A DNA stretch of 37,298 bases, taken from Gemmatimonadetes bacterium 13_1_20CM_4_69_16. Its GTDB lineage: Bacteria > Gemmatimonadota > Gemmatimonadetes > Gemmatimonadales > GWC2-71-9. Where the stretch lies: NCBI GenBank assembly GCA_001919865.1, contig MNIR01000009.1, forward strand, positions 1 through 37,298. The letters run 5' to 3'. The position numbers and the translations under genes were made by a program. Shown one piece after another: positions 23,124 to 30,310 of the stretch. Under the pieces are notes generated by a model. That model saw only the letters and a program-made list of their open reading frames with translations, made no database searches and was not told the DNA's origin. Position 1 is the first letter of the stretch. Each line of letters starts with the position of its first letter.

Positions 23124-23568
23124 ACTTCAGCTCGGGCGCATCGGGATGCTCCGCGGCAAGGCGAGCGATCAGGGCGTCGGCTTTGGCGGCGTCTTTCTGG
23201 TGCGTGCGATAGATCTCGGCGAGCCGGATCCCCGCGATCATAAGCCGGTGGGGGGAGGGGGGCGGCACGGCGCCAACTAGACGCTCCAGCGTCGCGGTCT
23301 CCTGCTCGATCGTGATGCGGGTGCCCGGCGGCATCTCCCCACCCGTCAAGGCGCTCCCGAAGATGCGGCCGAGCGGAAGCAGCGCCCCGGACAACGAGCC
23401 AAAAAAGCTCCATGCGCCCCACAGCGCGAGCCCCAGGGCCAGCAGCTCCCAGTTGAGGCTCCGCTCGGCGACCAGCTCGATCAGCAGCAACGCCGCGGCA
23501 ACGGCGAGCGCCGTGCCGAGAACGCCGCGGACCACCGTGGCGGGGCCTGGCGGGTCTTGCTCGTCCAC
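23101..23568 (-). CDS. Membrane protein of unknown function with helical C-terminal domain
   Basis: A 155-residue protein if started at GTG 23568 (MDEQDPPGPATVV). Two hydrophobic segments, about residues 18-34 (ALAVAAALLLIELVA) and 41-64 (LALGLALWGAWSFFG), are followed by a soluble helical part with LAEIYRTHQKDAAKADALIARLAAEHPDAPEL, quoted in part. This part looks like a single TPR-type pair. No family is recognised. It is first in a five-gene minus-strand run and diverges from the asparaginase-like gene, whose -35 element lies just upstream of this start. An upstream TTG would extend it by about 12 residues. Confidence 0.6.
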   Translation of the reverse strand: MDEQDPPGPATVVRGVLGTALAVAAALLLIELVAERSLNWELLALGLALWGAWSFFGSLSGALLPLGRIFGSALTGGEMPPGTRITIEQETATLERLVGAVPPPSPHRLMIAGIRLAEIYRTHQKDAAKADALIARLAAEHPDAPELKYVRSISG

Positions 23569-23605
23569 GGTCGGAACGGTATCGCCGCACCCCTGGTGGA
23601 GCAAG

Positions 23606-23634
23606 TTGACAGCCGTCGCCCGAGCGGGTAGAAC
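23606..23634 (+). promoter_or_regulatory. Sigma-70-type promoter for the asparaginase-like gene
   Basis: TTGACA (23606-23611) and TAGAAC (23629-23634) are separated by exactly 17 bp. The -35 is perfect and the -10 matches TATAAT at four of six positions. Predicted transcription would begin near 23641, about 20 nt before GTG 23664. This is the best promoter seen in the window and lies in the short divergent gap. Confidence 0.55.
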
Positions 23635-23663
23635 CAGACCATCACCTTGCCCCGGAGTGCCGT

Positions 23664-24725
23664 GTGTCCGACCTCCTGTCCCGTCGCGAGTTCGTCGCTT
23701 CCAGCGCTGTCGGCGTCGCCGCCGCCACGGCGCCGGACATCCCCTATCCCATGCGACCGCCGCGGCCGCTCCCGGCCCCGAGCCGCTGGGCGGCGAAGCC
23801 GGTGGCAGTCTCCAGCGCGAACGGGCTCCGCGCGGTGCAGAAGGCATTCGACATGCTGATGCAGGGTGCGGACACGCTGGATGCGGCGATCGAGGGTGTG
23901 AAGATCCAGGAGCTCGATCCGAAGGACGACTCCGTCGGGTACGGCGGTCTGCCGAACGCCGAAGGGGTCGTGCAGCTCGACGCATCCTGCATGCACGGGC
24001 CCACCAAGCGGGCCGGTGCGGTGGGCGCGCTGGAAGGCATCAAGACGCCGTCCGAGGTCGCGAAGCTCGTGCTCAAGTACACGAACCACATCTTCCTCGT
24101 GGGGGAAGGCGCGAAACGGTTCGCGCTCCAGTACGGCTTCAAAGAGGAGGACCTGCTGACCGAGCACTCGCGCGAGGTGTGGTTGCATTGGCGTGCGAAT
24201 CTGAACCCGGACGACGACTACCTCGACGTGCCCGAGGCGGAGCACGTGGCCGCGCGCCCCACCGGGACCATCAACTGCGACGCCGTGACGCCGCAGGGCG
24301 ACCTCTCGTCGGTGACGACGACGAGCGGGCTCGCCTTCAAGATCCCGGGCCGCGTGGGGGACAGCCCGATCATCGGCGCCGGTGAGTACACCGACAACGA
24401 CGTCGGGGCCGCTGGCTCGACCGGTCGGGGGGAGTCCAACATCAAGGTGTGCGGCGGGTTCCTCACGGTCGAGTTCATGCGGCGCGGCATGAAGCCCACC
24501 GACGCCTGTCTCGAGACCCTCAAACGGGTCGTGCAGCTGACCGAGAAGCGGCTGCTCGGCCCCGACGGCAAACCCAAGTTCGGCCTCAATTTCTACGCCG
24601 TGAACAAGCGCGGCGAGTTCGGCGCCGCCTCGCTCTACCCGAGCCATTACGCCGCGCACGACGGCGCGGAGGCGAAGCTGCGGGACACGGCGTACCTCTA
24701 CGACCGCCCCGCTGCGAGCCGTTAG
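23664..24725 (+). CDS. Glycosylasparaginase/isoaspartyl peptidase family Ntn hydrolase, Tat signal
   Basis: A 353-residue N-terminal-nucleophile hydrolase that cleaves itself into two chains. The nucleophile is Thr202 in RPTGTINCDAV. The beta-chain shows FKIPGRVGDSPIIGAGEYTD and GAAGSTGRGE, the glycosylasparaginase pattern (substrate-binding Arg and Asp in GRVGD). The alpha-chain carries VGYGGLPNAEGVVQLDAS. It would hydrolyse the N-glycan to asparagine bond or beta-aspartyl peptides. MSDLLSRREFVASSAVGVAAA is a twin-arginine signal, placing the enzyme outside the cytoplasm. The start is GTG 23664, downstream of a good promoter. It overlaps the signal-peptide coding part of the following barrel gene by a few codons. 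Confidence 0.92.
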   Translation: MSDLLSRREFVASSAVGVAAATAPDIPYPMRPPRPLPAPSRWAAKPVAVSSANGLRAVQKAFDMLMQGADTLDAAIEGVKIQELDPKDDSVGYGGLPNAEGVVQLDASCMHGPTKRAGAVGALEGIKTPSEVAKLVLKYTNHIFLVGEGAKRFALQYGFKEEDLLTEHSREVWLHWRANLNPDDDYLDVPEAEHVAARPTGTINCDAVTPQGDLSSVTTTSGLAFKIPGRVGDSPIIGAGEYTDNDVGAAGSTGRGESNIKVCGGFLTVEFMRRGMKPTDACLETLKRVVQLTEKRLLGPDGKPKFGLNFYAVNKRGEFGAASLYPSHYAAHDGAEAKLRDTAYLYDRPAASR

Positions 24726-25751
24726 CGCCGCCGTCGCGCTGCTGGCGGGCGTCGCTCCGGGGCTCGTCGCGCAACGCTATTGGCAGGCCAAGCTGTACCC
24801 GTTCGTGTTTTACAGCACGATCGACGGGTTCTGGGGCGCGTTCCACTACGGCCGCTACAGTCCCGTCGGCGCGCTGGAGCGCCCCGAAGAGCACCTGGCG
24901 TCGCTGGGCTTCGACGCGGCCGCGAGCACGCAGGGAAGCTATCGCGTCATCGCGAACGCGCAGGCGCCAGCCTGGTGGGAAGGCTGGCGGGCGAGCCTGA
25001 CGTTCGTGGCGGCGCGCGCGAACCGGCTCGGCTACTACGGACTAGGGAACGCGACGTCGTATTCGAGCGACAGCATCGCGGCCGCGGGACCGTTCTACTA
25101 CCGGGTGAGCCGCACCTCCCTCGCAGGGCGCGCCACCGTGCAGCGGCGGGTGGTCGGCCCGCTGCGGGTGCTGGCGGGCGCGGCCCTCGAGCACTCGGAC
25201 TTCCGGCCGCTGCCGGGGCCCAGCGTGTTCCGCCGCGACCTCGCGTCCGGCGCGGTGGACCCCGCGACCGTCCCTTTCACGGACAAAGTGCTCCGCGCCG
25301 GGCTCGTCTTCGACACACGGGACAACGAGCTCGATCCGCACAGCGGCGTAATCCTGGAAGCGTTGTTCGCAAGCGGCACGGGCTATACCCGCACCACCGC
25401 CGATGGGCGGGCGCAGCTCCATCCGCTGGAGCGGCTCGTTCTGGCGGGACGGCTGGCCGCGGAAGGGACCGGCGGCAATCCGCCGCTTGCCGCACAACAG
25501 GAAATGGAGTCGAGCGAGCGGCCGTTCGTTGCCGTTGGGGGGTACCGCTCGCTCCGCGGCTACCACGACGGGCGGTTCACCGGGCGCGGCAAGTTGCTGG
25601 GCGGGGTCGAGGCGCGCTACGTGGTCTTCGCGGCGCCGAGCGAGGCGAAACTGAAGATCGTGGAGCTCAAGCTGGTCGCGTTCTACGAGTCGGCTACGGC
25701 CGCGGGAGCGAGGGCGGGCAGCTGCTGGTCGGGACGAGCTGGAGTTACTGA
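24712..25751 (+). CDS. BamA/TamA-type outer-membrane barrel, frame broken near the C-terminus
   Basis: A surface-antigen (D15) type barrel without POTRA domains. It shows alternating strands, DTRDNELDPHSGVILEALF and the loop-6 signature YRSLRGYHDGRFTG. The first standard start in frame is GTG 24805, but the same frame upstream encodes a signal peptide (LRAVSAAVALLAGVAPGLVAQ) from CTG 24712, so a CTG start is likely. At the other end, frame 1 reads LKLVAFYE and then loses barrel character, running on to 25908 through the opposite gene. A different frame from 25683 gives LRVGYGRGSEGGQLLVGTSW plus SY and stop at 25751, the expected last two strands. The intervening strand and loop are missing. 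This is either a pseudogene-making deletion or an assembly collapse. Confidence 0.65.
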
Positions 25752-25766
25752 AACACGACGCGCAGT

Positions 25767-26900
25767 TCAGACCTCCCGGATTTCCACGCCGCGCCTCGCC
25801 AATTCCTTCACGTACTCTTCAAACGGCACGGCTTCGTCCGGCGTGCGCACACCCTTCGCGCTGATGCGACCGTCCACCTGCATCAGGCCGGTGATGGCGA
25901 GCGAGTAGCCGGTGGTGCGCATCATCGCGCTGATGCCGTGCGCCTCGTCGTAATAGTCGAGCAGCTGCCACGCGGCCCGCTCGCCGTTGCGCCCGCGCAC
26001 GTCCACGCGCAACGCCACGAAGTCCCGCCCCTCGGACTGCGTGAGCTTGGGGGACACGGTGGCGATGAAGGCATCGCGCGGCACCACTTCTTGGCCTTTG
26101 ACCTTCACGGGCGTGAGGTCGAGCAGGCCGAGGTCACGGATCGGCCGCATGATCGCAACGTGCCCCGGGTAGCGGAGCGTCTTGTACTCCATGGTCCGAA
26201 CCTTGCCCGCGTACACCCACGGCAGAATGGAGATGCCGCCCCCGGTGTGGAACGCTTCGAGCACGCCGACCGGCGGCGGGAAGGCCACTTCCTCGAGCTC
26301 GGAGAGCGCGTCCAGCCGGGTCGGCTTGCCGTCTCGCAGCACCCACGAGGGGGTCGTGTAGTAGTCGAGCGCCCCTTCGAGCGAGTACACGATCTGATAA
26401 TTGAGCGGTGGCTCCGGATGCTGCGGCAGGCCGCCGACGTAGATCTTCACCGCGTCCGCCTCGCCGACGCGCCGGATGCCCTCGGCGGCGAGGATGTTCA
26501 CCATCCCCGGCGCGAGCCCGCAGTCCGGGATGACGGAGACACCGCGCCGCTGCGCCTCCGCGTCCAGCTCGCGCTGCTGGAACACGATCTCGGTGTTGCC
26601 GCCCAGATCGGCGCAGTGGACGCCCAGCTCCACCGCCGCTCGCGTGACGTCCAGGTTGAAGTAGTACGGCGCCGCGTTCAGGACGGCGTCCTGCCCCCGC
26701 AGCGCCGCGCGCAGGGCCGCGCCATCCTGCAGGTCGAGCTTGCTGAGCGCGAGGCGCTTGCCGCCGGGCGACTTCAGCAACCGGGAGACGCGGTCCGGCT
26801 TCAGGTCGGCCACGGTCACCTGCTCGACGCCGGGCTGCTGCAACAGATCGTAGGCACAGGCGGACCCCTGGAGCCCAGCGCCCAAAACCAGCATGCGCAT
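25767..26900 (-). CDS. Saccharopine dehydrogenase family oxidoreductase
   Basis: A 377-residue NAD(P)-dependent enzyme. The Rossmann motif is MLVLGAGLQGSACAYDLLQ (about 3-21); LNAAPYYFNLDVTRAAVE and CADLGGNTEIV follow, then IPDCGLAPGMVNILAAEG, all usual for saccharopine dehydrogenase/homospermidine synthase-like proteins. The C-terminal half has SLEGALDYYTTPSWVL and TMEYKTLRYPGHVAIMR. Substrate could be saccharopine, a related opine or an amino-acid adduct; the lysine role cannot be settled here. ATG 26900 gives MRMLVLGAG; an in-frame start at 26972 adds 24 non-family residues. It diverges from a TetR gene, whose product may control it. It ends 15 bp from the barrel gene. Confidence 0.87.
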   Translation of the reverse strand: MRMLVLGAGLQGSACAYDLLQQPGVEQVTVADLKPDRVSRLLKSPGGKRLALSKLDLQDGAALRAALRGQDAVLNAAPYYFNLDVTRAAVELGVHCADLGGNTEIVFQQRELDAEAQRRGVSVIPDCGLAPGMVNILAAEGIRRVGEADAVKIYVGGLPQHPEPPLNYQIVYSLEGALDYYTTPSWVLRDGKPTRLDALSELEEVAFPPPVGVLEAFHTGGGISILPWVYAGKVRTMEYKTLRYPGHVAIMRPIRDLGLLDLTPVKVKGQEVVPRDAFIATVSPKLTQSEGRDFVALRVDVRGRNGERAAWQLLDYYDEAHGISAMMRTTGYSLAITGLMQVDGRISAKGVRTPDEAVPFEEYVKELARRGVEIREV

Positions 26901-27016
26901 CGCGCAATTGCCTCCGAACGTGCGTGAGGGGGAACGACGAGCGCGGAAAGCTAGCGGGGCGCCTTGGCCCACGGAACCCCGGCGCCCTGCGCGGCGCCAG
27001 GTTAGATTCGCGCGCG

Positions 27017-27595
27017 ATGGCCCAGGCCGATCTCACGCGCCAACGGCTCGTCCGCGCTGCGCTCGAGCTGTTCACTTCCGTCGGCTATCACCTGACGACC
27101 ACGCCGCTCATCGCCAAGAAGGCGGGCGTCGCCGAAGGCACGATCTACCGGCACTTCGACTCGAAGCAGCACCTGTTGAATGAGCTGTATCGCGCGGCGG
27201 GACGCTGGGCGGGCAAGGTCGTGAAAGAGGCAGACGCCCTGAAGGTGGGCCCGCGGGAGAAACTCGCCGAGCTCGCGCGTGGGCTGGTGGCCGGAGCGGA
27301 GCGCGAGCCGGCCGTCGCGCGGCTGTTTTTCCTGCAGCGGCACGCCGACCTGCTGGACGAGGAGAGCCACAAGGTCGCCCGGGATTTCCGGCTCGGGCTC
27401 GAGAGCCTCATCGCACAGGGCAAGGCGGACGGCACCGTGAAGCCCGGAGCGGCCGAAGTCTGGGCGGCCGTGTGGCTCGGCGTGGTAACGCTCGTCGTCG
27501 ATCGGGCGGCGAGCAAGGAATGGCCGGGGAACCACGCCGGCGTGACGCTCGCGCTCGACGCCGCCTGGGACGCGATCGCCGCGGCACGCGCGTGA
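27017..27595 (+). CDS. TetR/AcrR family transcriptional regulator
   Basis: A 192-residue repressor. The N-terminal helix-turn-helix is RQRLVRAALELFTSVGYHLT (about 9-28), then TTPLIAKKAGVAEGTIYRHFDSKQHLLNEL, quoted in part, the standard TetR DNA-recognition segment. The C-terminal helical domain would bind a ligand and dimerise. ATG 27017 gives MAQADLTRQRL; the upstream in-frame start at 26924 adds Arg-rich, non-family sequence. It faces the saccharopine-dehydrogenase-like gene across a 116-bp gap, where TetR proteins usually bind. The gap has GGGCGCC repeats in inverted order (26957-26963 and 26981-26987), too GC-typical to call an operator. Confidence 0.9.
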   Translation: MAQADLTRQRLVRAALELFTSVGYHLTTTPLIAKKAGVAEGTIYRHFDSKQHLLNELYRAAGRWAGKVVKEADALKVGPREKLAELARGLVAGAEREPAVARLFFLQRHADLLDEESHKVARDFRLGLESLIAQGKADGTVKPGAAEVWAAVWLGVVTLVVDRAASKEWPGNHAGVTLALDAAWDAIAAARA

Positions 27596-27625
27596 GGCCG
27601 TGGATGAGGCCGCGACGCGAGCCGG

Positions 27626-27676
27626 TCGGGGCCCTGCGAAGCGACTGCGTATTTTTGTCGCGGAACAGGGCCCCGA
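27626..27676. terminator. Two-tier hairpin between convergent TetR and phosphoesterase genes
   Basis: Outer arms TCGGGGCCCTG (27626-27636) and CAGGGCCCCGA (27666-27676) are perfect over 11 bp. Inside, after a symmetrical CGAA/GGAA internal loop, GCGAC (27641-27645) pairs with GTCGC (27657-27661) around an 11-nt loop containing ATTTTT. It lies in the 91-bp convergent gap, the natural place for a bidirectional terminator, but the T run is in the loop instead of after the stem. Confidence 0.55.
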
Positions 27677-27686
27677 TCGGCGAGCA

Positions 27687-28922
27687 TCACGCGCGCCGCA
27701 ACGTGAACAGCTCGATCTCCGGCGGCGCGAACACCCGAATCGGCACGCCCACCACGCCGATCCCACGGCTTACGTACAGCTGGCTGTTCCCCCGCTGGAA
27801 GTGGCCCATCACGTACTTGGTGATCAGTCGGCCGGGCGACCAACCGATCCCGGGGATGTAGAGCTGGCCGCCGTGGATGTGCCCGGCGAGCGTGAGCGGA
27901 ATGCCGCGCGGCACGGCCGTGTCCCACGCGCCCGGCCGGTGCGCCAGCAGGATCTTGAAGGCCTCGGTCGGCGCCGCTCGGAGCGCGGCCGCGACGTCGG
28001 CCGGCTGGGGGTCGTCCGCGCTCCAGTTGTGCGGGTCGTCGATGCCGAGCAGCGCAAGGGTCGCCCCGCCGCGCTCGACCAGATGGCACTCGTTCTGGAC
28101 GAACACCTGCCCCGCCTCCCGGCAGCCGCGGATCACCTCCCGCTCGCCGGTATAGCGGTCGTGGTTCCCGAGCACGGTCACCACGCCGAGCGGCGCGCGC
28201 AGCTCGCGGAACGCGCGCACGTAGGCCGGAATGTACGAGGGCGAGATATCGATCATGTCGCCCGTTTGCACGATCAGATCGGGCTGAAGTGCGTTGACCC
28301 GCCGCACGATCTCCTGCATCCGGTCTTCCCCGAGGTGAATGCCGGCGTGCAGGTCGGAGAGGTGCAACAGGGTGAGGCCGTCGAGTCCGAGCGGGAGGGT
28401 CGGGAACTCGAGCGGGCGGCGGGTGAGGTCCGGCAGACGGGACGCGCTCCAGATGCCGTAGGTGGCGAGCGTGGCGCTGGCGCCGGCGTACGCATAGGTA
28501 GCGCGGGCGAGGAAGCGGCGGCGGGACAAAGGCGAGCCTGGAGCAGGGAGCGGTTCGTGCTGGCGCTGCGCAGTGCTCCCCGCGCCGAGCAGTACTGCTC
28601 CCAGCTCCCTGCCGCCGCGCACCACCGCCTTCCCGATGATGTACGCCGCCAGCAGCGCACAGAAGATCCACCCAAGGATCTGCCAGGCGATCCAGGGCCC
28701 GAGGTACGGGATCCGTCCCACTCCCCACATGCTGCCGGAGAGCGCCCGGCTGGCGACAAACAGCCAGGGGAGGTTGAAGATCGCGAACACCGCCGCCAGG
28801 GCGGTGCGCACGAGGCGCGCTCGCCGCGGCTGGGTCGGGTCCGGCAGACGCTCGCGCAGGTACAGGTAGAGCAATACCTGCGGCGATATGAAGAGAAGCA
28901 GATAGATTAGGCGCGTGACCAT
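27687..28922 (-). CDS. Membrane-anchored metallophosphoesterase
   Basis: A 411-residue protein. The N-terminal part has about four membrane helices (LIYLLLFISPQVLLYLYL; TALAAVFAIFNLPWLFVAS; AWQILGWIFCALLAAYIIG). A linker follows, then a calcineurin-like phosphoesterase domain with all metal motifs: LLHLSDLHAGIHLG, VQTGDMIDI, VLGNHDRYTGE, LLAHRPGAWD and LAGHIHGGQLYIPG. This resembles YkuE/YaeI-type enzymes, which act on lipid phosphate bonds such as UDP-diacylglucosamine, but the substrate is unproven. SRRRFLARATYAYAGA before the domain is Tat-like. The linker between the helices and this motif is encoded by palindromic repeat copy 2. ATG 28922 shares bases with the ATG of the divergent neighbour. 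Confidence 0.88.
   Translation of the reverse strand: MVTRLIYLLLFISPQVLLYLYLRERLPDPTQPRRARLVRTALAAVFAIFNLPWLFVASRALSGSMWGVGRIPYLGPWIAWQILGWIFCALLAAYIIGKAVVRGGRELGAVLLGAGSTAQRQHEPLPAPGSPLSRRRFLARATYAYAGASATLATYGIWSASRLPDLTRRPLEFPTLPLGLDGLTLLHLSDLHAGIHLGEDRMQEIVRRVNALQPDLIVQTGDMIDISPSYIPAYVRAFRELRAPLGVVTVLGNHDRYTGEREVIRGCREAGQVFVQNECHLVERGGATLALLGIDDPHNWSADDPQPADVAAALRAAPTEAFKILLAHRPGAWDTAVPRGIPLTLAGHIHGGQLYIPGIGWSPGRLITKYVMGHFQRGNSQLYVSRGIGVVGVPIRVFAPPEIELFTLRRA
28540..28612. repeat. Intragenic palindromic repeat, copy 2 (in metallophosphoesterase gene)
   Basis: GGAGCAGGGAGC at 28540-28551 equals the first 12 bases of the left arm of copy 1. The reverse complement of 28592-28612 matches 14981-15001 at 20 of 21 positions. 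The two ends share a 9-bp inverted core (GCAGGGAGC and GCTCCCTGC). The middle differs from copy 1. The element stays in frame and encodes the linker with ELGAVLLGAGSTA and EPLPAPGSPLS. Confidence 0.65.
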
Positions 28923-30219
28923 GCGCTCAGTCGCCGTCCTCGGTCTGGGCCTCGCCGTGCCGCTTGGGCCGCTCGCCGGCCAGCAGCTCACCGCCACGGA
29001 GCGGGCGGAGGCGGTCGCGACGATCTGGGCCGAAGCCCGCTACAATTTCGCTTCCTGGGAACGCGTGCGCGCCGACTGGGATTCCGCGCTCGCCGCGAAC
29101 CTGAAGCAGGCGGCGCAGCCCCAGTCGGACGTCTTGTTCTATCGCCGGCTGCGACGTCTCGTCGCCCTGCTGGGGGACGGCCAGGCCGCCGTGATCCCGC
29201 CGGCCAACTTGCGCTCCCGCATCGCGCGCCCGCCGCTGCTCGTCACCAGTGTCGAGCGCCGGCCGCTCGTCCTGGAGTACGCCGAGAACGACGAGATGCG
29301 GGTGGCGCGCCCCGATCGGCTGGCGGAGATCCTCGCGGTGCAGGGAGTCCCGGCGGAGAGTTGGATCCGCGACTCGGTGCTCCCGGAGATCTCGGCCGCC
29401 ACGCCGGCGGACCGCTGGCAGCGCGCGGTTCAGTGGATGCTCCAAGGGGAAAAAGGCACCACGCTGCACCTCCTGCTGCGAGTCCCCGGCGGCAACCAGC
29501 GCGGTATCAGCGTCACGCGCAGCGTGTCACTCAATGACCGCTGGCCGCTCGATCCGCCCGAGCTGCAAATCGACTCCCTCCCCGACGGCGTGATCGTGGC
29601 GCGGGTGAACGCGCTGGCGGAAGAAGACGTCGTCCGGCGCTTCGACCGCTCGTTCACCGACTTCGCGGGTGTGAGCGGACTGATTCTGGATCTGCGCCGC
29701 GCCGCGGGGGGCGACAGCCGGTACGGCTACGCGATCCTGGCGCGGCTCACCCGGCGAGCCTTCCCCACGGCGCGCTGGAGAACGCCGCAGTACCGGCCCG
29801 TGTTCCGCGCCTTACGCGTGCCCGATTCCGCCTTCTCGTGGTACGGCCCGCCCCCCGACACCGTTACACCCAGTGTCGACCGGCCCGCGTACACCGGACC
29901 GATCGTCGTGCTGGCGTCGAGCGGGACGGGGGGCGCTGCGGAGGACTTTCTGGTAGCGTTCCGGAACGCGGCGCGCGGCGTGATCATCGGTGAGACCTCG
30001 GCGGGCAGCCCGGGCGAGGCCCTCGCGCTGCCGCTCCCCAAGAACTGGGCGGTACAGCTCTCGGTCACACGCCACGCATTCCCAAACGGGGAGGAGGTCG
30101 CCGGAGTGGGCATCCGGCCGGAGTTCCCGGTGGCCTGCACCGTCGACGACGTGCTCGCGGGGAGAGACCCGGTGTTGGAGCGGGCGCGCGAGTACCTGAA
30201 GGGCGGCACAGGGCGGTAG
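28921..30219 (+). CDS. Secreted S41 (tail-specific protease)-like protein, nucleophile replaced
   Basis: A 432-residue protein with a signal peptide (VAVLGLGLAVPLGPLAGQQ). An N-terminal helical part (FASWERVRADWDSAL; YRRLRRLVALLGDGQA) matches the S41/IRBP type. A PDZ-less middle follows, then the S41 core: GLILDLRRAAGGDSRYG, IVVLASSGTGGAAEDFLVAF, VIIGETSAGSPGEALALPLP and AGVGIRPEFPV. In active relatives the residue before AAE is the catalytic Ser (SAAE); here Gly338 occupies it, so peptidase activity is doubtful. ATG 28921 starts the signal peptide; a GTG at 28915 would add two residues. The start overlaps that of the divergent phosphoesterase. The 3-prime end merges into a 10-bp repeat array. 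Confidence 0.8.
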   Translation: MRSVAVLGLGLAVPLGPLAGQQLTATERAEAVATIWAEARYNFASWERVRADWDSALAANLKQAAQPQSDVLFYRRLRRLVALLGDGQAAVIPPANLRSRIARPPLLVTSVERRPLVLEYAENDEMRVARPDRLAEILAVQGVPAESWIRDSVLPEISAATPADRWQRAVQWMLQGEKGTTLHLLLRVPGGNQRGISVTRSVSLNDRWPLDPPELQIDSLPDGVIVARVNALAEEDVVRRFDRSFTDFAGVSGLILDLRRAAGGDSRYGYAILARLTRRAFPTARWRTPQYRPVFRALRVPDSAFSWYGPPPDTVTPSVDRPAYTGPIVVLASSGTGGAAEDFLVAFRNAARGVIIGETSAGSPGEALALPLPKNWAVQLSVTRHAFPNGEEVAGVGIRPEFPVACTVDDVLAGRDPVLERAREYLKGGTGR

Positions 30220-30310
30220 CGGGCGGGATTGGGCGGTAACGGGCGGTATGGGCGTGCGTGGCAGCGCTACCGCCTGTTACCGCCATCTACCGCCCGTTAC
30301 CGCTCGAGAC
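30201..30310. repeat. 10-bp-phased repeat array with 16-bp inverted arms
   Basis: Five G-rich units in perfect 10-bp phase (GGGCGGCACA, GGGCGGTAGC, GGGCGGGATT, GGGCGGTAAC, GGGCGGTATG; 30201-30250) are followed by C-rich complementary units (CGCCTGTTAC, CGCCATCTAC, CGCCCGTTAC; 30271-30300). GCGGTAACGGGCGGTA (30233-30248) has a perfect 16-bp inverted copy at 30288-30303. The array covers both convergent stop codons and fills the intergenic gap, so it could terminate transcription both ways. Similar units recur at 31031-31066. Confidence 0.75.

Noticed and set aside
25752-25908. Extension of the barrel gene to 25908
   Set aside because: This part lies antisense to the end of the saccharopine-dehydrogenase-family gene and has no barrel character; the alternative frame ends properly at 25751.
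26957-26998. GGGCGCC/GGCGCCC repeats as a TetR operator
   Set aside because: Such words are common at this GC content and the spacing is not that of a typical TetR site.
30201-30310. CRISPR array
   Set aside because: Units are 10 bp without spacers, far from CRISPR repeat-spacer dimensions, and no cas genes are present.
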